NCBI GenBank assembly: GCA_947627565.1
Contig: CANQWO010000001.1
Location: 87,172 to 151,171, forward strand
Reading direction: 5' to 3'
Length of the DNA: 64,000 nucleotides
Source of the DNA: an uncultured Clostridia bacterium
Lineage (GTDB): Bacteria > Bacillota > Clostridia > Christensenellales > Borkfalkiaceae
Part shown: piece by piece, positions 16,544 to 25,400 of the stretch
How the letters are laid out: each line of letters opens with the position of its first letter
Numbering within the stretch: position 1 is the stretch's first letter
The notes under the pieces: model-generated
What the model saw: only the letters and a program-made list of their open reading frames with translations
Database searches by the model: none
What the model was told of the DNA's origin: nothing
Translations under genes and position numbers: made by a program

Positions 16544-18217
16544 TTATGCAAGCGTGAAGCCGGAGACTTCGTCGAGGCCCTTGCTCGCCGCGTCGCCGCC
16601 CTTGCGGACAGGATGGACTTCATGACGGACGCCCGTATCGAGCTCCACAAGCGTAAGAATGAGCTGGCCGTTGATGTCGACGTCGAGCGTGACTTCCACG
16701 CGCGCATCGCCGCGGACGGGCGGCGTGAACGGGACGGGCATCTCTTCATAGAGCGGCGCGCACTTGTCTTCGGCGACGTCGTCGGTCAGTTCTTCGTTTT
16801 CCAAAATGAAGATGTTGACGGAATCGAACATGCCGCCGTCTGCGCCGCCGACGGTGAGGTTGGGAATGACGGACGCCGTCGTGCCGTGCGCGGGCTTCGG
16901 CGTATCCTTCTTGACGAGGTTGAGGAATTTGGGCTGGCCGTTGCTGTAATAGCGGAGGCAATACGACTTGGTGCAGAGCTCGATGATCTCGTTCTGCGTG
17001 CCGCCCGTGCCCTCGAAGCTCGTGGAAAGGCTCATGCTCTCGCCGCCGAATCCGCCGGGAACGGTTCCCGCATCGGCCGTCGCGGGCGTGCCGTCTTCGT
17101 TGAAGTTGCTGTCGACGCTCATGCCGCTCGCAACGAGCGCGGCGCCGTTGGAGACCGCCTTATCGGGGTCGAAGGAGACGAGCGGCTTGTTGTAATACGC
17201 CGTAAGGCCTTCCTCGACCTGCTTCATTCTCGTGGAACCGCCGACGAGGATGATCTCGTCGATCTCGGCCATCGTCATGCCCTTCTTTTCGAGCATCTGG
17301 TCGATGAGGGCGGTCGTCTGCGCAAACAGACCGCGGGTGAGTTCGTTGAACTTCTCGCGCGTGATCTCGATCCTCGCCTTGCTGCTCTCGAAGTTGGGCG
17401 TCATGGTGGCGCTCTCCTTCTGGGTGAGCATCTTCTTGGTCGCCTCGGCCTTTTCGCTGAACCAAACGGTCTGCTCGGGGTCGTTCTTCATGGCCTCTTC
17501 GTCGCAGCCCGTCTCATTGCAAAATTCCGAACGGACATAGTCGGAAATGGCCTTATCCCAGTCCTTGCCGCCGAGCTTGTGATCGCCGCCCGTCGTGACG
17601 ACCTGGTACTTTCTGTCCTGTCCGTTGAAATCGAGACGCATGACGGTGCAGTCGAACGTGCCGCCGCCGAGGTCGTAGATGAGCACGGTCTTGTGCATAT
17701 CTTCGGGATGGGAGTTGCCGTATGCGATCGCCGCGGCAGTCGGCTCGTCCATGATCTTGAGGACTTTGAGCTTCTGGCCGTTGGAAAGTTCGACCGCTTC
17801 GCCGGCCTTTCTCGTCGCCTCGCGCGCCGCGTCGCCGAAGTATGCGGGGCAGGTGATGACCGCGCCTTCGATCTCGTCGCCCTGGAGCCACTTTTCGGTG
17901 TCCGCAATGAGCTTCTTGAGAATGACGGACGAAATGGCGCTTGCGGACATTTGCTGGCCGTTGATCTCCTTCATGAAGTTGGGATCGCCCATGTAGTTCT
18001 TGACGCGCTCAATGACTCTGTCGGGATCCATCGCGCCCGCTTCACGGGCCGCGGAACCGACGACGACCGTCGAGCCGTCCGCATCGAAATAGACGATGGA
18101 CGGAGTCGTCTTCTCGCCTTCGCTGCTCTCCACATTGGTGATGACGCCGGTGTCGTCTACATAGCTGACGACGGAATACGTTGTACCGAGATCGATGCCG
18201 ATTTTTCTGGATGCCAT
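16544..18217 (-). CDS. Hsp70/DnaK-like chaperone without obvious C-terminal lid
   Basis: RKIGIDLGTTYSVVSYVDD, YDLGGGTFDCTV, ILVGGSTRMKQV; 557 aa ending shortly after the beta-type region. Confidence 0.85.
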   Translation of the reverse strand: MASRKIGIDLGTTYSVVSYVDDTGVITNVESSEGEKTTPSIVYFDADGSTVVVGSAAREAGAMDPDRVIERVKNYMGDPNFMKEINGQQMSASAISSVILKKLIADTEKWLQGDEIEGAVITCPAYFGDAAREATRKAGEAVELSNGQKLKVLKIMDEPTAAAIAYGNSHPEDMHKTVLIYDLGGGTFDCTVMRLDFNGQDRKYQVVTTGGDHKLGGKDWDKAISDYVRSEFCNETGCDEEAMKNDPEQTVWFSEKAEATKKMLTQKESATMTPNFESSKARIEITREKFNELTRGLFAQTTALIDQMLEKKGMTMAEIDEIILVGGSTRMKQVEEGLTAYYNKPLVSFDPDKAVSNGAALVASGMSVDSNFNEDGTPATADAGTVPGGFGGESMSLSTSFEGTGGTQNEIIELCTKSYCLRYYSNGQPKFLNLVKKDTPKPAHGTTASVIPNLTVGGADGGMFDSVNIFILENEELTDDVAEDKCAPLYEEMPVPFTPPVRGDARVEVTLDVDINGQLILTLVELDTGVRHEVHPVRKGGDAASKGLDEVSGFTLA

Positions 18218-18265
18218 AAAATTTTTCTCCTCATATGATTTTTATTATGATTTTTATTTGATGTC

Positions 18266-18284
18266 CGGCGGCCGTTCGCCGCCG
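18266..18284 (-). other. Intercistronic stem-loop between GrpE-like and dnaK-like genes
   Basis: CGGCGGC/GCCGCCG 7-bp arms, 5-nt loop, no adjacent U tract on the minus strand. Confidence 0.4.
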
Positions 18285-18325
18285 CGCGTTCCCTTGTTTC
18301 CGCCCGCCCGGGGCCGTTTCTCTTC

Positions 18326-19579
18326 TCAACCGTTGTACTTATAGACGTCTACTTTGGACCAGTAGAGCACTTTCCCATTATAAGTATAGCAATCGGTGTA
18401 GCGGCGGGCGATCTTCCTGTCTTTCGCAGGGTCGTCCGTGGGATAGACCTTCAGGATCTTATCGCGCGAGGAATCGAGCGTATCCGAGATCTCCGTGAGA
18501 ATGGCCACGCCGCTGACGAAGAGGATCTTGTCGATCCCTTCCAAAGCGTTGGTCAGGATCTCGGCGTATTTCTCCGCCTTGTTCTCTTCGGTGACCGTCT
18601 CCGCCATATCGGCGAGGAGCCCGTCCGTTTCGTAATACAGCGCGACGAGCTGGCGGTAGAGCGGGAGAAGGATCGCGTCGGAATAGTTGTCGTCGAGCGA
18701 GGCGACGGCGCTCTCCAAAGCGGCGCGCTCGGCGTCCGCCGCGCAGTTCTCTTCGAGAAGCGCCTCCAACCCGGCGTTCTTGTATTCAATGAAGCGGAGC
18801 AATTCGTTGAACGAAGGCTTCCCCGCAAAATACGAGACTTCGGGCTGCGGCTCCTTCGCCGCGACCTCCGGCTTGGCAAATTCGATCTTCCGCGGCTTGG
18901 CGTGAAGAAGCGACTTGCCGCGATACTTAAATTCGTCGCCGTCCAGTTCGACGCTCTGGTTCAGGAGCGTCTCCTCGAGATCGGCCTTGATGTACCCCGC
19001 GTATTTCAGGGCGTCCTTCGTGCTCTTGGAATAATTCTCCACGTCGCGCAAAGTCTTGCGGTAATCTTCGCGGAGATCGATCAAAGAGGCGCAGAGCGGC
19101 TTGACGAGTTTGAGCGCGAAATCTTCGCGGTACGTCTGCACTTCGCGGGTGAGCTTTGCGATCGTCTCATCCTTGCCCTTCGTGAGGCGGATCAATCTCG
19201 CAAGCCCGTCATAATACTGCGCAAGCAAATTGCGGAATTGCTCGAAATTTACCGTCTCCACGGGAATCTCGATTTCGGTCGCCTCCGGGCCGGCCTCAAT
19301 CGCCTCCTCGGCGGCTTCGGCTACGGCCACCGCCGCTTCTTCCCGAAGTTCCTGCGCGACCGGCGATCCCGCCGGGGTTTCCGACGCTTCCGCCGGGGCC
19401 TCCGCCGTGTCTTCGGCCTCGGGCACGGGGGCCTCCGCATCTGCCGAAACGGGCGCGGGCGCTTCCATCTCTGCCGGAGCCACCTCGACTACGCCGAGCT
19501 CCGCGGCCGTGCATGCGGGCGCGGCGACAGGTTCGGACGCCGGGCCCTGCGGCATGTTTGTCTTTTCGTCTTCCGCCAT
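18326..19579 (-). CDS. GrpE-like coiled-coil protein with Ala/Glu/Pro-rich N-terminus
   Basis: Helical region ETIAKLTREVQTYREDFALKLVKPLCASLIDLREDYRKTLRDVENYSK; first gene of a cluster followed by two Hsp70s and a J-like protein. Confidence 0.45.
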   Translation of the reverse strand: MAEDEKTNMPQGPASEPVAAPACTAAELGVVEVAPAEMEAPAPVSADAEAPVPEAEDTAEAPAEASETPAGSPVAQELREEAAVAVAEAAEEAIEAGPEATEIEIPVETVNFEQFRNLLAQYYDGLARLIRLTKGKDETIAKLTREVQTYREDFALKLVKPLCASLIDLREDYRKTLRDVENYSKSTKDALKYAGYIKADLEETLLNQSVELDGDEFKYRGKSLLHAKPRKIEFAKPEVAAKEPQPEVSYFAGKPSFNELLRFIEYKNAGLEALLEENCAADAERAALESAVASLDDNYSDAILLPLYRQLVALYYETDGLLADMAETVTEENKAEKYAEILTNALEGIDKILFVSGVAILTEISDTLDSSRDKILKVYPTDDPAKDRKIARRYTDCYTYNGKVLYWSKVDVYKYNG

Positions 19580-19686
19580 AACTTATCTCCTCTTTTCGCG
19601 GGTTTTCGCGGTTTTGCGATTTCGCGGTTTTCGCGGGCCGACCGCTTTTTCGCGAAATCGACCACATCAATTACAGGTTCATATTT

Positions 19687-19746
19687 GTACTATTATAATA
19701 GTACCATACACCCCCCCCCTCGATGTCAACTGCTATTCGGTAAAAA
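19687..19746 (-). promoter_or_regulatory. Promoter-like element P1 with G9 tract upstream of the cluster
   Basis: Minus strand: TTTTTACCGAATAGCAG-TTGACA-TCGA-GGGGGGGGG-TGTATGG-TACTAT-TATAAT; 20 nt from TTGACA to TACTAT, 26 nt to TATAAT. Confidence 0.55.
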
Positions 19747-19907
19747 TAAATATAATTATATTTTATAATATGTATAAGAAATACTTATATTTTGGTATTT
19801 TTTGGCACATGTTTGGCGATTTTTCCCATTTTTTCGACGCGGACCGCGCGACACCGCTCCACGGCGATCCGACAACGGTGTGGCAAAATCTTCATAGTGT
19901 GCCGTTT

Positions 19908-19957
19908 CTATCATATCACATACCCCCCCCCTGTATGTCAAGCGTTATTCGTAAAAA
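19908..19957 (-). promoter_or_regulatory. Promoter-like element P2 with G9 tract, homologous to P1
   Basis: Minus strand: TTTTTACGAATAACGC-TTGACA-TACA-GGGGGGGGG-TATGTGA-TATGAT; 20 nt spacer. Confidence 0.55.
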
Positions 19958-20033
19958 ATTCCATAAATTTATTTTGCAAACAAAATTTTGCGCCGGGCAG
20001 GAGCCGAGGGCAAAAATAGCTCCGCGAAGAGTA

Positions 20034-20063
20034 AAAAAACCGACCTGCGAGAGGTCGGTTTTT
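20034..20063. terminator. Intrinsic terminator downstream of tsaD (possibly bidirectional)
   Basis: ACCGACCT..AGGTCGGT stem flanked by A and T tracts. Confidence 0.8.
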
Positions 20064-20108
20064 ATCATTTTGAAGCCCGCATCGCGGACATGGTACCCAC
20101 GGAATGCG

Positions 20109-21140
20109 TCACGGAGCGGGATCACTGCCGCTGCGGCGCAACGGGATGCTCGCTTCGGCGTTCAGCGTGAGCGGGGAAAAATTGCCCGCGCGATATTGGA
20201 TGAGCCCTTCGGCGGCGATCATCGCGGCGTTGTCGGTACAGTGCCGCTTGGCGGGAAGGACCAATGCGAGCCCCGCCTTTTGACAGGCGGCGCCGAGGGC
20301 CTCGCGCAGATAGCCGTTCGCGACCACGCCGCCGCCCGCCGTGACGACGGTCACGCCCTTCTCTTGGGCGGCCTCCACCGTCTTTTCGACGAGGATGTCG
20401 AGGGCGGCATGTTGGAACGAACAGGCGAGGTCGGCGGGGCGATAGGAGGCCCCTCTCGCGGACATGGTATGGACATAATTGATGATGTGCGTCTTGAGAC
20501 CGCTGTAGGAGAAGTCGTATCCGCCGACGCCTTTGAGCATCTTCGGCATGGGGATCGAAGGGGTCCCCTCCCGTGCGAGCGCTTCGACGTGCGGGCCCCC
20601 GGGGTAGGGAAGAGAGAGCACGCGGGCGACCTTATCGAAGGCCTCCCCCGCCGCATCGTCGCGCGTGCCGCCCAGCACCTCAAATTCCGTCTCCGTCTTC
20701 GTATACAGGATCGCGGTATGCCCGCCGCTGGCGAGGAGCGTGACAAAGGGCGGTTTCAGAGCGGGGTCCTCGAGATAGGCAGCCGCAAGATGGCCGCGGA
20801 TGTGGTCGACGCCGATGAGCGGGATCCCGCACGAATAGGCGAGGCCCTTGGCAAAGGAGAGCCCCACGAGAAGCGCGCCGAGGAGTCCCGCACCGTATGT
20901 GACGGCAACGGCGTCGAGGTCGGAAAGTCCGACGCCCGCCGCGTTTATGGCGCGCGATACGACTTCGTCTACCGCGTCGGTGTGAGCACGGGAGGCAATC
21001 TCGGGGACGACGCCGCCGTATTTTGCCTGCACGGCGGCCGAAGAGATGATTTCGTCCGACAAAAGCGAACGGCCGCGGATGACCGCAGCCGCCGTCTCGT
21101 CGCAGGAAGATTCAATGCCTAAAATCAGCGGTTCCTTCAT
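20109..21140 (-). CDS. tsaD: tRNA N6-adenosine threonylcarbamoyltransferase TsaD
   Basis: MKEPLILGIESSCDETAAAVI, HIRGHLAAAYLE, LLASGGHTAIL. Confidence 0.95.
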   Translation of the reverse strand: MKEPLILGIESSCDETAAAVIRGRSLLSDEIISSAAVQAKYGGVVPEIASRAHTDAVDEVVSRAINAAGVGLSDLDAVAVTYGAGLLGALLVGLSFAKGLAYSCGIPLIGVDHIRGHLAAAYLEDPALKPPFVTLLASGGHTAILYTKTETEFEVLGGTRDDAAGEAFDKVARVLSLPYPGGPHVEALAREGTPSIPMPKMLKGVGGYDFSYSGLKTHIINYVHTMSARGASYRPADLACSFQHAALDILVEKTVEAAQEKGVTVVTAGGGVVANGYLREALGAACQKAGLALVLPAKRHCTDNAAMIAAEGLIQYRAGNFSPLTLNAEASIPLRRSGSDPAP

Positions 21141-21169
21141 AAATTCGATCCGGAAAAGTTTTGGAGAGC

Positions 21170-21310
21170 GCGCCCCTTCAGCCTTGCTACGATGAGGGAG
21201 GCCCCTTCACCCGCTTCGCGGGAGCCCCCTTCGGGGGGACGCCGAGGAGAGCGATGACACAAAAGGCAGGGGGCATGTCTGCGATCACCCTATCGCGTTC
21301 TCCTAAGGGG
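21170..21310. repeat. Intergenic multi-hairpin element (putative dispersed repeat)
   Basis: CCCGCttCGCGGG and CCCCCttcGGGGG hairpins in a non-coding gap between tsaD and prfB. Confidence 0.35.
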
Positions 21311-22408
21311 TCAGGATTTTTTGAGATAGTCGATGATGAAGCCTTGGATGTTGCCGTCCATAACCCACTGCACGTCGCCCACTTCATAGCCCGTTCTGTG
21401 GTCCTTCACGAGCGTGTAGGGGCAGAAGACGTAGGAGCGGATCTGCGAGCCCCATTCGATCTTCTTGGTTTCCCCCTTGAGCGCCGCCTCGGCGGCCATG
21501 CGCTCCTCGATCTGCTTTTCAAGCAACTTCGAACGGAGATATTTGAACGCCATCTCCTTGTTTTGAAGCTGGCTGCGTTCGTTCTGACAGGTCACGACGA
21601 TGCCCGTCGGGAAGTGCGTAATGCGGATGGCCGTCTCCGTCTTGTTGACCTTCTGCCCGCCCGCGCCCGAACTCCGGTACACGTCGATGCGGATATCTTC
21701 GTCTTTGATCTCGATCTCGGCGTCGTCGTCCACTTCGGGCATGACTTCGAGGGAGGCAAACGACGTCTGGCGGCGCTTGTTTGCGTCGAACGGCGAGATG
21801 CGCACGAGGCGGTGCACGCCGATCTCGGCCTTCAAATAGCCGTAGGCGTTCTCCCCCTCCACTTTGAAATCCACCGATTTGAGCCCCGCCGCGTCGCCCG
21901 CCAAGCGGTCGATCTCGGTGACCTTATAGCCGTTCATCTCGGCATAGCGGCAATACATGCGGTAGAGCATGGAGACCCAGTCGCAGGCCTCCGTCCCGCC
22001 GGCGCCGGCATGGATGGAGAGGAGCGCGTTGGAGTTATCGTATTTCCCGCGCAGCAGCGCACGGACGCGCATCTCTTCGATGTCCGTCTCCGCCGCCGCC
22101 ATCATCTTGTCGAGTTCTCCGATGAGTTCCTCTTCGCCCGTCTCTTCGATCAGGTCGATGATCTCGCCCGCGTCGTCGAGGGCCTTTCTGCCCTTTTCAT
22201 ACGAAGCGATCTTGGCCTCGTTGGAGGCGATCTCCCGCCCGATCTTGGCGGAACGCTCGAGGTCCTGCCAGACCTCGGGCTTCTCCTGTTCGGCGCGGAG
22301 CGCCTTCAACTGATCGTAGCGATGGTCGATGTCGAGGGCATACTTGGCCTCCCCGAGCGTCTCCTCGAGATCTTTGATTTTCAGTCTGTAGTCGTCTGCT
22401 TTGAACAT
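21311..22408 (-). CDS. prfB: Peptide chain release factor 2
   Basis: GGQ motif RSSGAGGQKVNKTETAIRITH; full-length RF2-like in one frame. Confidence 0.93.
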   Translation of the reverse strand: MFKADDYRLKIKDLEETLGEAKYALDIDHRYDQLKALRAEQEKPEVWQDLERSAKIGREIASNEAKIASYEKGRKALDDAGEIIDLIEETGEEELIGELDKMMAAAETDIEEMRVRALLRGKYDNSNALLSIHAGAGGTEACDWVSMLYRMYCRYAEMNGYKVTEIDRLAGDAAGLKSVDFKVEGENAYGYLKAEIGVHRLVRISPFDANKRRQTSFASLEVMPEVDDDAEIEIKDEDIRIDVYRSSGAGGQKVNKTETAIRITHFPTGIVVTCQNERSQLQNKEMAFKYLRSKLLEKQIEERMAAEAALKGETKKIEWGSQIRSYVFCPYTLVKDHRTGYEVGDVQWVMDGNIQGFIIDYLKKS

Positions 22409-22435
22409 ATCGTCGCTCTGCGGATCCTTGTTTTT

Positions 22436-25400
22436 TTATCGGCTCTGGTCGATGTCGGAGAGCATGTGGCACTTCTTGTATTTGAGGCCGCTCCCGCACC
22501 AGCAGGGATCGTTGGGCCCCGGCTTCTTCTTGCTCTTCATCGTCGCGGGGTTGAATTTTTCCGAACCGCTCGTGACGAGCCTGCTCTTATCGATGCCCTT
22601 CGGGAGCGCCGTCACCGTCGTCTGCTGCGGCTCGGCGGTACGGGCGGGCACATTGGTCGCCTCGGGCGCACGGACCGTGACCTGCGGCTGCGGCTGTGCG
22701 GGAGCGAAATTGGCCGTGGGATAGATGCGGGGCGTCGCGCGCTGCGGTGCCTGCGCCTCCTCTCCGCCCTCGGCGGGCCGAACGGCATTCGGATAGACGC
22801 GCACCGGCTCCGGCTTCCTCGGCATCGGACGGAAGCGGAGAAGATAGGTGATCGTGCGGTTTTGGATGCGCTCGATCATTTCGTCGAACATCGCAAAGCC
22901 CTCTTGCTTATAGGCAATGACGGGGTCCATCTGCGCATAGGAACGCAGGCGGATGCCCTTTCGGAGCTGATCCATGGCGTCGATGTGGTCGATCCACTCG
23001 TCGGTGACGAAGCGGAGGAGGACATAGCGCTCGAGCGCATGGAAATTCATGTTGGTCATTTCGACGCAGAGGTCGTCCGTCTCGGCGATCTTCTGCTCAT
23101 AGGCCTCCTCGACTTTCTTGGAGATCTTCCGGATGGCAACGTCGAAATCCCACTTCTCCAGCCGCTCTCTGGTGACGTAATGCGTCCCCTCGGGGAGATA
23201 CCCGCGCTCGAGTTCGGCGTTGAGATCGTCTTCGTTCCACTTGGCGGGAATGTCGTCGCCCTCCACCGTGTGACGGACGCGATCTTCGACGAAATCGGGG
23301 ATATACTTCAAAATTTGGTCGTGGACGTCCTCGCCGCGGAGCACCTTCATGCGCTCGGCATAGATGAGCTGGCGCTGCTTGTTCATGACGTCGTCGTATT
23401 GGAGGACCGTCTTGCGGATCCCGAAGTTGCGGCCCTCGATCTGTTTCTGCGCATACTCGATGAGGCGGGTGAGCATCTTGCTCTCGATGCTCTCCTCCCG
23501 GATCTTGCTGCGCTCATAGATGGATTGCATGCGTTCGCCGCCGAAGCGCCGCATCAGATCGTCTTCGAGCGAGAGGAAGAAGATGGAGACGCCCACGTCG
23601 CCCTGACGGCCGGAACGCCCGCGGAGCTGATTGTCGATACGGCGCGACTCGTGCCGCTCCGTCCCGATGATGCAAAGACCGCCCGCGGCGATGACCTTCT
23701 GCTTCTCCGCGTCCGTCTGTTCCTTGAATTTGGCATACAGCGCGCTGTAATGCTTGCGGACGGCCATGACGTCTTCGTCCACATCGGCATAGCTCGTCGC
23801 AAGCTCGATGACGTCGTGTTCGACGCCCTCCTCGCGGAGCTGTTTCTTGGCAAGGTATTCGGGGTTGCCGCCGAGCAGGATATCCGTACCGCGGCCCGCC
23901 ATGTTGGTGGCGATGGTCACGGCGCCGTATCTGCCCGCCTGCGCCACGATCTCGGCCTCGCGCTCGTGGTTCTTGGCGTTCAAAATATTGTGCTTGACGC
24001 CGTTGGCGCGGAGCAATCTCGAGATCTCCTCGGATTTTTCCACGGACACCGTGCCCACGAGGATGGGCTGGCCCTTTTCGTGGCGCTCCATGATCTCGCG
24101 GACGATGGCCTTTTTCTTGCCCGTCGCCGTCGAGAAGACGCGGTCGTGAAGGTCGTTGCGCGCGATGGGACGGTTGGTCGGAATCTCGATGACGTCGAGC
24201 GAATAGATGGTGCGAAATTCCCCTTCCTCCGTCTTGGCGGTACCCGTCATGCCCGAGAGCTTCTTATAGAGACGGAAATAGTTCTGGAAGGTGATGGTCG
24301 CGACCGTCTTGTTCTCTTCCCGGATCGCGATGCCCTCCTTGGCCTCGATGGCCTGGTGGAGGCCCTCGGAATACCGTCTGCCGATCATGAGACGGCCCGT
24401 AAATTCATCGACGATGACGATGCCCTTTCTGGGATTGCCGTCGTCGTCCTTTTCGTCGGCGATGATGTACTGTTCGCCGAGATTGAAGAGGTGGTGAGCT
24501 TTGAGCGCCTGCTGGATGTGATGGTTGATCTGCGCGGCTTCGTTGCTGTCCCAAACTCTCTGATAGAAATCTTCGTCGGTATCGTTGTCGTTCCAGACTT
24601 TGATGTTGAAAACCTGCGCCGCTTTCTTCGCGCCGAGTTCGAGAAGGTGGACCTCCCGCTCCTTGCGCTCGATGAGGTATTCCCAGCCGAGCATCTCCGA
24701 TTTATCCAGCTTGCTCTGCGCGGGGCGGCCCTTTTTCGAACGCTTGATGATGCGGTCCTGATCCTTGGCCTCTTCGAGCTTGGCCGCCGCCTCCTCGTCG
24801 CCGTCCGCCGCGCGGCGGGTCAAGTCGTCGAGATAGTCGGCAAACGCCTTTTCGAGCTCGTCGTCGTAGCCGCCCTTGAGGCTGCGGACAAATTTATCGG
24901 CGCGCTCATAGAGATCGGAGGATTTTCCGCCGCGGTGGGAAATGATGAGCGGCGTCCTCGCCTCGTCGATGAGGATGGAGTCCACTTCGTCGACAATCGC
25001 AAAGTTGAGGTCGCGCTGGACCATATCTTTGAGGGAATATGTGAGATTGTCCCGCAGATAGTCGAAACCGAACTCGTTGTTGGTCCCGTAAGTAATATCG
25101 GCCTGATAGGCGGCGCGCTTGTCGTTTTCCGACATCCCCGGAACGACGACGCCCACCGTAAGCCCCATGAATTTGTGGACTTTGCCCATCCATTCGGCGT
25201 CGCGGCGGGCAAGATAGTCGTTGACGGTGACGATGTGCACCCCTTTGCCGCTCAGCGCCTCGAGATAGGCGGGGAGCGTGGCGACGAGCGTCTTGCCTTC
25301 GCCCGTCTTCATCTCGGCGATACGGCCTTGGAAGAGGCAGATGCCGCCGACGATCTGCACATGGAAGTGCTTCATGCCGAGGACGCGCCAGCTCGCTTCG

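Noticed and set aside
14415-18238. Long plus-strand ORFs (707 and 573 aa) opposite the Hsp70 genes
   Set aside because: Shadow frames of unequivocal Hsp70 sequences
19756-19941. 61-aa minus-strand ORF beginning at P2
   Set aside because: Starts within the promoter-like element; no RBS or family resemblance; AT-rich leader
22300-22408. RF2 programmed frameshift at the start of prfB
   Set aside because: The N-terminal RF2 region reads in a single uninterrupted frame, so no frameshift is needed
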